From Arthrobotrys musiformis (Eukaryota; Ascomycota; Orbiliomycetes; Orbiliales; Orbiliaceae): a stretch of DNA of 64,000 nucleotides. Made by a program: the position numbers and the translations under genes. Each line of letters begins with the position of its first letter. Position 1 is the first letter of the stretch. The stretch covers positions 310,001 through 374,000 of the forward strand of contig JAVHJL010000012.1 in the NCBI GenBank assembly GCA_036971715.1. The letters run 5' to 3'. Below, one piece after another: positions 42,401 through 55,260 of this stretch. The notes under the pieces are model-generated. The model made no database searches. It saw nothing but the letters and a program-made list of their open reading frames with translations, and was not told the origin of the DNA.

Positions 42401-43000
42401 ATCGGTAAACAGTAGGTCCTGCCACAGGATATCGGTTGCTTCTTTGATCAGCTCTCGAACCATGCTTCTTAGACCGCTAATAGTTATTGACTGCCCTTCG
42501 TACTTGAGCTCGGTTTTTACCTCAGCATTCACCCAGAACACGCGAGCCTGACCTGGAACAAGCATCGCCTTCTTCAACCCGTAAGCAAGGTTGTTCAGCA
42601 TTAAGCTCATTGGTGTGTAGCTACCGTTGACCAACCACATCCGTCTATATTCCTGATAATACTTAACTGCTTGATCTACTTACATCGGCTTTTCGATATT
42701 GTTTTTTGACAATCTCTTTCTTTCTTTTTCCTCTTTTTATAGCTTTGAGCAGTCTTGCAGTAGTATTAACCGAGAGTAGTATATTAACTTTGCTAGAATA
42801 CTGGTATAATCTTCGGGTTCTTTCAACCAACAAGTACACTCATCGATTCCCAAAATAGCTGTGAAATGAACAAGAGGGTTCTTTTAACCTTCGTCAAGAA
42901 ACTTCTGTTTGAGGATTATCGTGCTTAACACAAATATGTGTTTTTTTAACAGTTCTTTTCTTAGATTGTTCCTTTTTTCACTCCTACTCTTGGGGTCTTG
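39410..43000 (-). pseudogene. RecQ-like helicase of telomere-linked-helicase type, frameshifted
   Basis: The main exons are 41341-42640 and 39410-41267, joined in frame by intron 41268-41340 (GTAAGC, branch CTGAT, AATAG). The upstream exon holds LVHFTGGAPARGTEISCTRY, VVLISQYHKG, LPKAVGDLVALYLRYVRPF and TVRSYRHVAVAFSR, a region that precedes the helicase in large fungal RecQ-like proteins and whose R...H-x-x-x pattern faintly recalls tyrosine recombinases. Helicase motifs: SILPTGGGKS (I), VIDECHTV (II), LFTTATLPP (III), IVIYSRF (IV), LIATIAFGCGVDHP (V), YVQESGRAGR (VI). A Cys-rich tail follows (CDNCKK, CTACR, CWTCGLPGEICS). The frame shifts by one between motifs I and Ia (40972-41011). Further upstream, LVHFTAILGIDECTCWL and LIYYSRLILLQDCS (42750-42890) lie in a frame broken by a stop and another shift. 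The copy is therefore probably inactive. Family members are often subtelomeric. Confidence 0.75.
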
Positions 43001-44495
43001 GGCCAGTCGTTTGGTGTTTGCTAACAAATCGCTTGTTTCTTTGTCGAAATCTATTTTATGTCTATCAAGCTTCTTTACTATGGGTAGGTCGAGAACCCGC
43101 AGGCAGTATATGATTATTCTCTACCAATAGCTTATGTATCGTACAAAGTCGACTATTGATCTAAAAATTTCTAACAATCGATACAAAAATTTGTTCGGTT
43201 TGGAACTCTTCTACTATTGTTTAAGATCTTTGCCAGTTTCACCTAGTTGTTGTATTGTTTTATTAAACATGGTTTTGATAGTATTATATCCCGATTGATA
43301 TTCAGTGTTTTTAGATATGGTGCGTTCTGGCAAGTTGCTTAAGATCATTAACTCGTTTAAATCCAAACCCTTCAGGTACTCCACCCAGCCGGTTATGTTT
43401 ATCTAGGGGGTTTTCGCCTCTCGCGCGTTTGTAACTGTAATATGAGCCTGATTTTGTTCTTTTTGCTTCGTAACTTGGGCGAACAGCTCGCTTATACTTA
43501 TATACGCTATGTCCTCCTCCTCTATTAGATTATTGGAGAGGCCGGGATTTTGGCTTTCTGTTGCGTTTGTTCTTAATTGCCTGCGCATTAAAAAGTAATG
43601 GTGGTGCGGGCTGGATGTCCTAAACATAGTCTGCATCTAAAGCCGACTGGTGTTCTCTGCGGTTATCTTAGCAGACTTTTGTGGCTGCCCTATATTACTT
43701 TTAATGCTATAATCTTTTATACAATGCGTACGCTAAGTTTTGAATGAACAGAATCTCAGAGTATAATCTTGATATTAAAAGCATTCGATAGTTCTCAGCA
43801 CCATTAATTCCTCCCGACCGTCTAACTAATGTGCTGCCTACTTAGGGTTCGCAATTTGCATGTTTTTGTACTTTTTAGCTTATTCGCTCCGAACTGCCAT
43901 AGGTACTTTATTGTGCATTTTCGCATTTTGGAGATGATGGCTCAACCTATTCGGTAGGACGGTTATGCTACAAATAGTGCACACTACCTGTCATAACTCT
44001 TTATTATACGTAAACGGGTAGTTCATTTTTGCTTTCTGCGATATACCGCACGTATTGAAATTTATTATTGGTATTATTGGATTTCGGATTTTCGAATGTT
44101 ATGAATATGAATATGAAATATAAAAAACTCGGTTCGCTGTGGAATACATCTATGACTTTTTACATGAAAAGGGGGTATGTGTGATTGATGTGATTGATGT
44201 GACCGAATTTGCTATTTACCATTTTTTTTTTTTTTTTTTTTTTTTTGGTTGGGAATGGGAATGGGAACGGGAATAGGAATAAGGATAAGACGAACAAACC
44301 AACACAAGGAAGGAAGACCATGATGCGTCCATGGTGTGGAATTTTTTTTTGTGGTGTTAGGTGTACAACACAATTCCAATTTTCGTTTTCTTGGGGTGTT
44401 TGCACCTTCGGCGTTACCGGATCGAGCGAAAAACTGGCCTTTCGACCAATCAAAAAATTGGAACCACGTTCCGATTAAAACTACAGTAACCTAAC
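43001..44495. other. AT-rich flank, no intact gene
   Basis: Upstream remnants of the helicase reading (LAQDPKSRSEKRNNLRKELL on the minus strand near 42930-43010) fade out here. Frames at 43403-43636 and 44160-44453 are short; the latter spans a 26-base poly-T/A run at 44221-44246. No gene is supported. Confidence 0.4.
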
Positions 44496-44669
44496 CGGCC
44501 TGCCTACCCACCGGCTTGCCTACTGGCCTGCCTACTGGCCTGCCTACTGGCCTGCCTACTGGCCTGCCTACTGGCCTGCCTACTGGCCTGCCTACTGGCC
44601 TGCCTACTGGCCTGCCTACTGGCCTGCCTACTGGCCTGCCTACTGGCCTGCCTACTGGCCTGCCTACTG
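44496..44669 (+). repeat. 12-bp minisatellite (GGCCTGCCTACT)n
   Basis: About 12 perfect units follow two degenerate ones. Because 12 is a multiple of 3, it is open on both strands (Pro-Thr-Gly-Leu repeats on plus, Val-Gly-Arg-Pro on minus), which creates false open frames up to 99 codons. A related CTAGGTTC/GGCCTGCCTACC-rich block occurs at 58417-58665. Confidence 0.95.
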
Positions 44670-45396
44670 TCGCGTCTACACGTCTACTTCCATGTATGAA
44701 AAGTTTATATAAACCAATGTTTACTTTTGTATAAGTGAGACGTTGAGAATTTGAGATGTGGACGATAGCATGGGTGTGAGACAACGCCACTTTTCATGGG
44801 TGTGTGATCAATATATTCCCTCTTTTTGAACAGTCTGGGGGCGGCTCAAGCTCGCTCTCCCATGCATGTAGTGGGTCTATGTAGGAGTCGATCAGCTGGC
44901 GAACCGATCAGCTTTTCTACCGATAAAAAGCAAAAACACACACAGGGTGCATCTAAAGTTACTCGGTACAAAGTAAGGTTGTCGTCAAAATTCCCGACCC
45001 TTCAATCTCACAACATGGGAAAAAATGACCGTGACCCTAATTGAGGAATACGCAAAAAAAAGCAAATCACCACCAAAATTTTGGATTCGCTCTGTTGACT
45101 TTTGTTTAGCGTTTTGCTTGTTTTTGCGTATCCCCTCCCTTATTAGGACCACGACCACTTTTTCCCATAACTACAGGCCCTCTTTCTTCCCCTTACTTCG
45201 CCTTCTAACCACCACTTTGTGACGTCGAATTTTACTATCAAAATACTTATCTTGGTCTTGATTTATAATCCCTTCCGCTTCCGAGGTTAAGAAGAGCTAG
45301 TGGGACCCTGCCTTGACAAATTTAAACCTCTTCGGATAGTTAGGTCCATCTCTATCCCTCTATATATCCATCACCTCGACAGAAACTATCGACACT

Positions 45397-46292
45397 ATGG
45401 ATACCGTCAACATCTTAAACAAAAAAGAAGCTAGCGCTGCCAGCGATAAGGCTGTCTCTTTAACTTCTGGACAACCGGAAAACAATCAAGCACGCTTCGA
45501 GAAACAGGACCCGGTTAGCGCTTGTATAACCCTAAATTTATACTGGACATATCCCACCCCCCCGCCCCCCGCGATTAGCCCTTCGAACCCCTTCACAACT
45601 AGTCCCGGCCCTAATTCAGAAGTACCGCATTCAAACAATGGGAATGATGATCCTTCGAAGCCGTATCATTGCAGAACATGTCCAAAGGGATTTGCTCGCA
45701 GCTGTGACTTATCACGTCACGGTTAGTCCAAAACCTAGGAAATTTTTATTCAAAACCAGTTACTAATAATTGAACTAGAGCGGATACATAGTGGCATCAG
45801 ACCACACGCTTGTGATTTCGAGGGTTGTAGGAAGCAGTTTATTCAGAGATCGGCTTTAACTGTTCACGCAAGGGTGCATACCGGAGAGAAGCCTTATATG
45901 TGCAAAGTCTGTGAAAAGGTAAATATTTTCCAATGCTTGGCCTTTTAGCTTCTCGCCTTTGCTTAAATTATTTTCTGCCTTTACAGCGCTTTAGCGACTC
46001 CAGTACTTTTGCCCGCCATCGTCTTATACACAGGGTGGAACGGCCTCACAAATGCCAGTACGCCGATTGCCAAAAAACATACGCAAGGTAAAAAAAACGA
46101 GAGTCTACGAAATTTATGGAAGTAACTTATTCACATTCAATCTATAGGCGTCCTCATTTGACTCGCCATCAAAACCACCATATCACGGCTGCAGCGTTAG
46201 CCAGCAGAAGATCTTCGAGCAAGTCAAGCGTTCAGTCGTCATCGGCCAGCAACAGTCCCCGTGAAGAAAACATGGAGTCAGTCTCCTCCTAA
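45397..46292 (+). CDS. Four-finger C2H2 zinc-finger protein
   Basis: Four exons: 45397-45721, 45779-45918, 45987-46087 and 46148-46292. Introns are 57, 68 and 60 nt, with GTTAGT/GTAAAT/GTAAAA donors, CTAAT or TTAAAT branches and AG acceptors; total 711 nt, 236 residues, frame intact. An N-terminal Pro-rich, likely disordered part (TYPTPPPPAISPSNPF) is followed by four tandem C2H2 fingers: YHCRTCPKGF...HERIH, HACDFEGCRKQF...HARVH, YMCKVCEKRF...HRLIH and HKCQYADCQKTY...HQNHH. Introns fall inside or between fingers. A Ser-rich tail ends at TAA 46290-46292. Expected to be a sequence-specific DNA-binding transcription factor in the nucleus. A TATA-like CTATATAT lies about 37 bp before the ATG. A Ser/Pro-rich open frame at 46365-46661 could be an alternative C-terminal exon. 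Confidence 0.88.
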
Positions 46293-49200
46293 TCCTGTAC
46301 CGGCCCGAACTCATCGTTAAGATTATCCCAAGGATCGAGCCCGGGGGCAGATCTCGAGAAGCCAGTGACTCTGGCATGGCGTGAGCCCGCCGTACCAAGC
46401 GGTCACTTCTCTACCAACACCAGTCTCTACTCCAACTATTCCTACAAATCTTGTGACCGGAACAGCCGCATTGCAAATATCGGATTCCAGGTCGAGCCTC
46501 AGAGGACTCCCACCGCTGAGCAGTGGTTCTCAGCCTCGTTCTCTAGTCCTACCCACCATAGCCCAAGCTCCGGGATTCCGCGTCATGTCTGGCAGCATCA
46601 TGCGCACGGTAGCCCTCCTACTTGTCTGTTAACAAAATCGAGTGCTAATCATACACTCTAACCTTGTTACCAATCCATACCGGTGTCAGTCTGTCACCCC
46701 AGCCTGTTTACCGGTAAATATCCAATACTCCAAAAATATCCATTTAACCTCCGTTTCAAATCCATAGCGTATCTAAATATGCTTTTGTTACATTGTTTTT
46801 TCATATCGATCTTTTAATAACATTGTATCTCACCATTGATTGCATCTTTAGCACCAAAAAAAAAAAAGGCTAGGGCCTTCAGTTCGTTTCTAAACTTCTA
46901 CTATATTACCGTTTTGCGTTTCGGGTTCATGTACTTCGCACGGGAAGTTCTCATTCTCATTTCTCTCTTCCTCACTCTTTCTCTTTCTTTTTTTCTTTTG
47001 GTTTACATTTCACATTAGCTTCGTTGAAGGTGTACTCTGGAGTAGTGTCTGCATTCAATGGAAGTGGGGCAGATTAGGCGCATTACTGTTTTCTTAATTC
47101 CTGTTTTCTTACGAATCTTCTTCGGTTGTTAAAGAAACCTAACGAGTCTTTACCATACCATGTAGAGATAGTTAGTGTGCACACACCTACATTTTTTTCT
47201 TTCTTTCCCCCCAAAAAAAAGTCATTATGGTCTTGGAGAATTTTAACGAGTTTTGATTCAATTTCCTTGCCTTTGATATCATTTTTCGAAATTCCACTGA
47301 ATGTCTCTCCTGCTTAGCATATATTTGGGTTAGTGCTGTTGACTTGGATCGACGACAATAGTCGTCGTACAAGGCGTAACTAAGCTCATTGCAACGGTCC
47401 CTGCTTGCCCATTCCGGCCAGCCTTAGGACCCTATTGCATCAAAACAAAAGCTTTAAATCTCACAATCAAGTAGTTGACGTGTTTTGCTCTAAATCCAAC
47501 GGACGGCTTTTCCTTCTCGAAGGTCAGAAAGCTTCGATCTGGCTTCCTGTTCCTATCGAAGCGGGAATTCAAATGAAGATGGTGGTGTACATATTTTCTT
47601 GTCTATGGTTCCGCGGAATACCGTCAATCAAGTGCCGGTCCACTAACTACTACATCGTGAATTCAAGGTTTCTGCCTTAGAACGAGGCGAGGACTTTTGA
47701 GAGGAGGGTCAGCGGATGCTGGGTACTGACTCAGGAGCCTGGCCTGCCCGCCTTTTTCCTAGATGGTTTGGCAGGAGGGGAGAAGCCTTGACTCGTCGGT
47801 TCCCCGGATTGTAGTTACATAGACTTGAAGAATTTTGGTTTTCTGTTGGAGAAAGCCGAGAGGACAGGATAACGAAGGTTTTCAGCTCCCAGCCCTGATT
47901 TTTCTGTTTGGGAGTAATTTTCGCCTTCTCACAAATATCGGCAGGTGTTTCTTTCTGTCTATTTTTCTTTTGGGGATTTTGTTCGTCAGAGAAAGAAATG
48001 GTCCGGTTCCTATTGGACTTTGCAAGGCCCCGCTGACCCGAAGTTGATACCCATTCCCGACATGGGGTTCTTTTATCGATTAATCTACGCGGTTTGATGA
48101 CAACGGATGGAATTGCGAGGGTACAGCTAACTTGGATCCTAACATCCCCGTATCGCAAGGTCACCACCAATATAGCTCAGAATGTGGGCACCTGTTCTCT
48201 TTTGCAAAAGCCGTTTTAGCGTCAAAGCTAGTGCCAACAAGTGAGGCCTGCATTCTCGCCGTGCATGTCCTTAGACTTTTCGTTCCCCATATTGCGAAAG
48301 GGGAGTTTGGAAGAAAAAAAGAAGTAACGTGATCGATCCCGTAGCATAGACTAGATCAAGAAGTTAGGCCTTGTTTGGAAAAAGATGGTCATATCGGAGA
48401 CTCGATACGAACGGCTTGTCTTGGCGGCCGCATGCGTGCGTGCGTGCGTGTGGGCGGGAATATCAATTCCATGTCTCCATTCCACAAATGGATTTCTGCT
48501 AACGACATGCGAGTTTCAAGGCGACAGATTTTGTCACTTGCAATTGGCCAATGTCAACTTTTGAGGGCCAATATCGTGCGAGTGCTTTCTCTTGGTTTGG
48601 CCACCAGAGAGTTTAGTTAATTTATCTCGAGCACATTTCTGATACAATTTGTATGAAATACATAAGCACATACATATTTGGGCACATACACTTTTAATAT
48701 CGGTCCACGGCGGTGCCTGACGATACGTAGCATGGCGCATGTACATCACAAAGGGGGGTGTGAGAATTTCGAAAAAAACAATCAACTCAAACTATTATGG
48801 AATTTGTGGAAATCCGAGCCGGGATTAGTACTCGAAATTGGGGGCGCTTACTATTTGTGTACGTGTAGATCGACGAGCCGAGTAGCGAGGCTGTACACAC
48901 TTTGTACAGGTCCGCATGATTCTGGACAGGGATTACTCCGTAGTTACCACGAAGCCAACCAGAACCGCAGAGTATATCCCTACCCGCCCACCATAATTGG
49001 CGAATACCATCGGTTCTGATTCCTCCAAATACTGTTTATTCTAGGGCCTGCAAATTTATACTATAGACATATTTATTATTCCTTCAAGCTTCCTAACAAC
49101 ATATCTTTATCAACAAAACCTGTCAATATCTTCGAAAAAATGATCTTTGTAACCTTAATTTTTGGTAGGATAAAAACTTTCACACACAGGTATGCAATAT

Positions 49201-50850
49201 TATCATGAATATAACATAGATAGCCTTCAGAAGCTACTGGAATTAAGGAAGATCAATATTCTACAAGCTCTAACAATTCACTCTTAATATCCTTCCTACT
49301 AATACTATGTATTTATTTTTCAAGAGTATTATCCCTAATTATAATTCTTCAACCACTTCCAAGGCGCAAACCCGTATCCACTGTACTGTAAGTTGCAAAA
49401 CTAGGAATAAACATGATAAGGGCAAAGAACTGGTTGGTACAGTCCAAGTTTCAGACACTTCTGACTCTTCTATAAAAGTAAATACAACAGGATGTCTTTG
49501 AAGTCTAAGTTACGAAGACTAATCATTTTTATAATATCACCCAGCAGCCTGGTCATCTCATGGCGAGGACGCGAATTGATTCCGGGTTATGTCTCCGAGT
49601 AAATTTACTAAGGCTATCCGGAATGTTAGGGATCATTGTCCCTAATTCAAGGTGGCAGAATGAGAGGGCTGGGTATCCCATTTTGTTCCATTGTTAGTCA
49701 GGGATTTTTTATCCGGGAAGAATGCCGATGCCTTTGATCTTTTGATATTCTTTAATGGATCCTGAAATCGTACCGGTACAAGAGCGCTAGGAAAAAACGT
49801 GTTACCAATATAAATTTAACGAATACTCTCCCATCGCTCGACAATTCACAACTTAACCCCCGTTACTGGCGGCCCGACCTGGAGCGGCTCAAATGAGTGT
49901 ATTGGCAATATACAACAGAGCGTAGTATTGTCTAAGTCATCTGCTAATGAAAAGACACCCCGAATATGTGGAGAGAAACGACGAAAACGCACCTCCGACT
50001 CACCCTCCTAACCAAAGCTTTCAACAGACGGCAGTGCCCGTCGACATTTTGAAAGCGTGCTTTCATCGCCTTCACAATAAACTACAGCTCTTGACTCTGT
50101 GCTGAATACGACTCTTAGGAATAAAATTTCGAAAACCCTGCCATCTACTAGAGCCTCCTAGCGTTACCACGGGGATTCTTAATCAATGGCTACAAACCAA
50201 CTTTCCTAATTGTTAACTCTGAAACAATCTCTAAACAAAGGGTACAGATGGGGATTGGGACTGATACGGACGCCGGCTTGAGTGGGAGGATTGGCAGTAA
50301 ATATGTCATCTTGGGCTATGAGCCACCGGCGGAGAAGAAAGAAGAAAGCCCTAAGGAATCCCAGAGTATATAAACAGGGATCGCCAGATGATCTCTGTCA
50401 AGGTGCTGGCGAGGCTGAGAAATTCACCTCCCCGCATCCAGACGACCCTCTGAGGAGCCTCGAACCGGCGCCAGCCAAGAAGACTATGGGATTGCGAGCA
50501 GTGGAATGCCTTGATTTTGAAGAGCAAGTCGGCATCCTTGTGAATGAACGGCGAGAATACATCGTCCGTCGCAGGTGTGCATACTTTTAATGTTCGCATC
50601 AGCAAGCCAAAGCAGGCCTTCGAACATCATGGCTAATTAATTAATCGCCTCCAGGCATGTTTCTCTATAGGACTGGCTATGGACCTCGAACCATCGTATT
50701 TTGGTTTATAAATTATTTACGTCACTAAAAACTTTTTTACTATACGTTTGTAGTTTCCGACACGATAGTTCAATATCTAAAGATTTAACGCGTGGCAAAT
50801 TAACTAATCAACGTCTTCCGCGCCCAACCAGGAGATTTCATCCTCTAGTA
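46293..50850. other. Gene-poor interval
   Basis: Only short frames without family character are seen. Candidates noted but not supported: 50248-50376 plus (42 codons, MGIGTDTDAGLSGRIGSKYV) and 50282-50590 plus, which overlap in different frames. A short TGCG run lies at 48430-48450. No RNA gene could be identified. Confidence 0.4.
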
Positions 50851-51550
50851 TTACCACCATTTCATGGTTTGGGAGTCATCTTCACTTCCTCCATCATTAC
50901 CGTCTTCAATATAGTCATCAGCTGTCCTCCGAACAGAGTATTCTTCGAGGGCGAGTATAAATAATTCCTCCCTAGCTTTAAGCGCGACAACTTCCAAGTC
51001 TTCCGTCTCAACGTCATCCAGTATAACCTCAGCAGAATCTGCATGTACCATCTTCGTCTAGGGGTTGGCCGGCTCTGCTATCTTTAGTGCTATCAATCGC
51101 TATCAATAACCTCTTTTCTTGCTCCCTTAACAGTTTCCTTTGAGCATTCTTTTAACGGGCTGCCTCTAGTTCCCTCTGCCATTTATGTCTTCATCAATTA
51201 GAGTCTATTTTCACATCACCCTCAGTTTAGAACCCCTTTTATAAACATCCTTTTTAGCCAGAAAAGCTATTGTTTGCTGGGTTGGGATTTTGTCGGCTAA
51301 TCCTTTTTGCAATTCATTTAGCCGCCATATCTCGATAACGTACTGCTTATATTATTGTAGAAACTCATTACCCCGATTTCCGTACCTTTGTTATGCTAGT
51401 TAAGCCCCCTTCAAGGATTAGTATTGACTTAAATGCTTGCGTCCGGCCCGGCTTTCAGCAAACCCGTGATGATAGTATACGCGTAAACCCATTGATTTCA
51501 ATCACAATCTGGTTTAAGCTACTTCAAGCCGTGTACTAATATTTACATCC
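50851..51550 (-). pseudogene. Degraded transposon-like coding remnant
   Basis: The minus strand carries an acidic frame at 50851-51051 (EVILDDVETEDLEVVALKAR). Upstream, to about 51500, are charged helical pieces interrupted by many stops (for example ELEAAR, KNAQRK, LLREQEKRLL near 51100-51180). The pattern suggests a decayed transposase tail or Gag-like region. The family cannot be named. Confidence 0.3.
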
Positions 51551-51563
51551 TAGATTTCACGGC

Positions 51564-52433
51564 TTGTACTTTGGTCCCATCAGACATTACGGCCGGAAAC
51601 CCTACCACACCTACTATATAACCGTGCCGGCCTATTCAAGGTATTCTATAGTTACTAAAAAAAATTTTTCGATAGACCCAAATAAACCAGTTATTATACC
51701 ATTTTACTACGTCATTGGATTAAATGCTTTGACAGCTGTTGTCGTTGCAGGAACTCCATGCAAGTAGGTCCTCATTTAGACTGCAAAAAGAAGAATTGAA
51801 TGAAGATAATAGTCTTTCGACTTTTTGATCACTGCTAAATATCGAATATACCATTTCTGCAGAGTGGACTATCGCAAAAAAACAATATATCATTGGCACA
51901 ACTTATTCCTATGCCGTTCCAGTATTCATTTTTCAACGGGTCCATATATGTTTAATTATTGCAACATTCGTCTTCAACCAGTTTTCATTACCCACCAATC
52001 TCGAACAGAACTCTCTGGGTTCCTGTATTGGATACGGCCCATTGCGAGAATCCCCCCAATAAAATCGATAGGGTTGGAATTAAACGGGGTCCTAGGAGGT
52101 ACAGGAGTGAACAGCAAGGACGATGAGGTCACGCTGAAAGAGGCGAGGGAGAAGTTGGAGGAGAGGATAAAGCAAACTCGGGAGGAAATAGAAGAGCTCA
52201 AATTGTCGAATCTCGCGTACGAAGCCTCAACGTGTCATGATGAGGACGAAATACGGAACCTCGAAGGAGCGGACAAGGACTTTGAGAACGGGATATCGGC
52301 GCTTCAGGACGGCCATGGACGGCAATTGGATGAATTGAAATCAGCACCAAATGCGGCCTCTAGCGAACGAAGCGAGAGCCACGCAGAAAAGGAGCAGGAA
52401 GAGGAAAAATCGAAAACCAAAGACCTAGACTAA
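51564..52433 (+). CDS. Uncharacterised coiled-coil protein, uncertain exons
   Basis: The 51825-52433 frame encodes a C-terminal coiled coil (EVTLKEAREKLEERIKQTRE, EIEELKLSNLAYEASTCHDE, then an acidic, Lys/Glu-rich end KEQEEEKSKTKDLD). An upstream frame 51564-51767 (MYFGPIRHYGRKPYHTYYIT) may be a first exon, with a possible GTATTC...TTGCAG intron at about 51638-51751, but the joins are not unique. The stop overlaps the truncated end of the Ty3-like element, so the gene may be cut by it. Function unknown. Confidence 0.3.
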
Positions 52434-55260
52434 CCGCTGGTAATAGGCTGAAACGATATCCAACACCGAAATCCACCTCTTGTCCACCATTTGGTTCACA
52501 ATGTCCTCTTGCGAGGGTAGCGGATACGCATCGTCCAGAACCAATTTGTTTAAGGGTCTCATATCGATTACCGGCCGTCGTTTACCAGTCTGAGGGTGCG
52601 TTACCACAGAGACCTGCATGGCCCAAGGCGACCCCTCCGGGCCGACTGGTTCCATGCGGCCCTGTCTGGTGTTGGCTTCGAACATCTTGTCTACTACCCC
52701 CTTGGCCTCAGCTCCTAGGCGGATCGGCGGCTTAGCCACCACTTCGTCGTTCTGAACTGGGTACTTATAGTTCGGCGTGTACGGTATGTCCAACCATTTG
52801 AAGTCCCTTAAGTTTGGGTCAGGTTCGGCTACCGGTTTTGACGCCTCAGGTGTAAACCTGGCGGATTCTGGCCGTTTTGGGCCAGGCGGTGCCTTCGTCC
52901 TCGCCTTCTTTGGCTCCAACGGCTCCAAATTCGTCTCTTTCGTATCCAAAAACTCCACATTCTCCGCATTCTTCTCCAACTCCAAATCCAACGCAGCGAA
53001 TGCCTTCCCCAGTGCGTATACGCCCTTCGACTCCTTAGGAGCGTTAGGGTAACCACTATCCTCATCGTCACCCCTGTCGATCACCGTTACGTCCATTCTA
53101 GGCGCGAAACTGACGTTCTTCGTAGGCGTGCCTGGGCCCAATTCTGGGTCCAACAACCTATCGGCCTTGGGGATGGACTTGTGCAGGCGGCGCAGAACCT
53201 TCTGCTTGGGTGAACGGCTTCTCTTTCTCCTCATTTCGTCCATTATCGTTTCATATCTGACCTTCAACTCCAGTTTCTTTAATTGTTTTTGGAGTTCTTC
53301 ACTAACATTACTTCCATCCTCGACCAGACTCGTATTCATGGCCTCCGCAAGGTCGTTTTCGACGTTGTAACATATGTTATCGACGGAAACGTCTGGCGTC
53401 GACGTGACGAAGTCCTTGGCGGTTGCCATATAACCGTTTCCATAACCATTCCCATAACCATTCTCGGTACCCCCGTACAAATTGAAACTGATATCGTTCT
53501 TATTATGGGAATAATCCACGCTGGTCCCCGACCACTTCGGCGTCTGAACGGACAACGGCGACAACGGTCCCAATGGCGACAATGGTTCACCGTACGCGCG
53601 GGCTGGCTGCGGCCTAATTGTTTGTGGTTGGGGCTGGAAGTCAGCGCCGCGCTGCAAAGCAGCAAGGTCGCCGAAATACCCCTGTAAGTCCTGGCTTGCC
53701 TCAGCCCAATGGCTTAATGACCTATCGTTTAGTGGTGATATGGTACCGATAACAGTACCCTTCGACAAGCGCGCGCGGCCGCCGCCCCCTGAACTGGAAC
53801 CGGTACTGGTACTGGTACTGGTACTGGTACTGGAATGCACCCAAATGCTAGGCTCTAGGCCGGTAACCAATGCCTCGGGAATGAGGACTCCCACGTCGGT
53901 AAGCACACGGTTGGGCGTAAAGATGTAATCGGTCTTGATATCAACCAAACCAATTGGCCTCAACGGCATCTTCGTCATCATATTCTCCCCCAGGTCTAAG
54001 ACTTTGTTTGTTCTGACCGGAATCGCTGACTGTAAGGGTCGTTTATGACAGGACGCCGGTACCTTCATGTTCCCATGTTTTTTCAAATAAACGCAGGAGT
54101 CTGCAGGTGAGAGATCAATGCCTTCTAGCTCCAATATATTGGTACCGACCAATATATTACACACTTCAGGTCTTTACTGATTATAAACCTTCGTTTAACC
54201 ACAGCCATCTTCTTTCTTGAGACGTCAGGTATGTACAGCGTCACCAGCGCAGAGTTAACAAACTCGTCTACGCCACCCCGAAGCCGTTAACCACGTACTT
54301 CCAAGGCAGTTTGTCTATCAGGACGTCTTGATGAGGTTTGATAACCTTTTCCAGGAAGAGTTCATCGACAGCGCTGTAACCGAAACCGGTATCGAAGACA
54401 GAACTGTGGGTCTTTTCTCCGCCGGCAGTGTAGCTGATTGGGATGTGCATGTAATTATAGTTTGACGTCAATTCTGGCACCACACTCCCCAGAACGTCTG
54501 GCGATGGCGCTGAAGTCGAAGACTCTACCAGCCTAGGCTAGGTCCCTGGCGGCCGGCTGTCCTACCGTCCTTGTTCTTTCCCTTGGAGAAGTCGTTCATT
54601 TTTGACAAATGCGTGTGCAATAGGTTCCCTGACTCAAACGTCTCTCCGCACTGGAAACACGACAGCTTTCTCTCTGACTTCCCATAACGCATTGGTACCT
54701 TCGATGGGTTGGCCTTATTGAACTTGGTGGTTGGTTCATACACGAACTCTGCTGACAGTGACCTATTCTTAGGCCACTTACCGTGCCTGGCGTCGAAGAT
54801 CTTGTTACACTCCTCCTCGCTTGTGTATGTGTCCAACAGGTCCTCGAACTCCTCGTTTGTCATCGCTTGAACGGCTCCAACCGTTATGTCCCTACCGTCC
54901 TCGGCAGCGGCGGCTGGTATCACCACCGTTTGCGACCAATCTTCCTTCGCGGTTGTATATGTGCCTGAAGTTCCAGGTGAGTCTTGTTCCATTCCCTCAC
55001 TAACTTGCACAGGTAAAATATACTTCGGCGGCGATAGGTAAGTCCTGGCCTTGCCAACCAATCCCGCAACGGCGGCGACTGTGGCGGTATCCTCCTTGAC
55101 TCAACATTCTGTTCCAATTGTCGTCTCACGCGGTCGATTTGTTCCAGACCCGCGGGCCATGGTATCGTCTGCGCTCTCTGCGCTCTCGCCCCGTTCGACA
55201 ATTCTAGATCTCGGATTTGGCGGTAAATCTGCAGAATATATGTGTTGTCGGCGTCTATGA
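52425..55260 (-). mobile_element. Truncated Ty3/gypsy-like LTR retrotransposon (Gag, protease, start of RT)
   Basis: Reading right to left on the minus strand: Gag pieces from about 55260 (IPWPAGLEQIDRVRRQLEQN, shifting frame) through 54525, which ends with a finger CFQCGETFESGNLLHTHLS; a retropepsin fragment at 54268-54483 with FDTGFGYSAVD; then 52425-54164 with a long Gly/Ser/Thr-rich linker and the first part of reverse transcriptase (SVVTHPQTGKRRPVIDMRPL, NKLVLDDAYPLPSQEDIV, WISVLDIVSAYYQ). It stops abruptly there; the RT catalytic YxDD motif, RNase H and integrase are missing. (TACTGG)n slippage at about 53797-53835 encodes a Ser-Thr run. The element is incapable of autonomous movement. 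Confidence 0.8.

Noticed and set aside
44491..44790. Open frames encoding repeated VGRP (minus) and PTGL (plus)
   Set aside because: They are produced by the 12-bp minisatellite, which is open in several frames on both strands; there is no other protein character.
46365..46661. Separate small gene downstream of the C2H2 gene
   Set aside because: Ser/Pro-rich frames in two registers with no start context; at best an alternative terminal exon of the zinc-finger gene.
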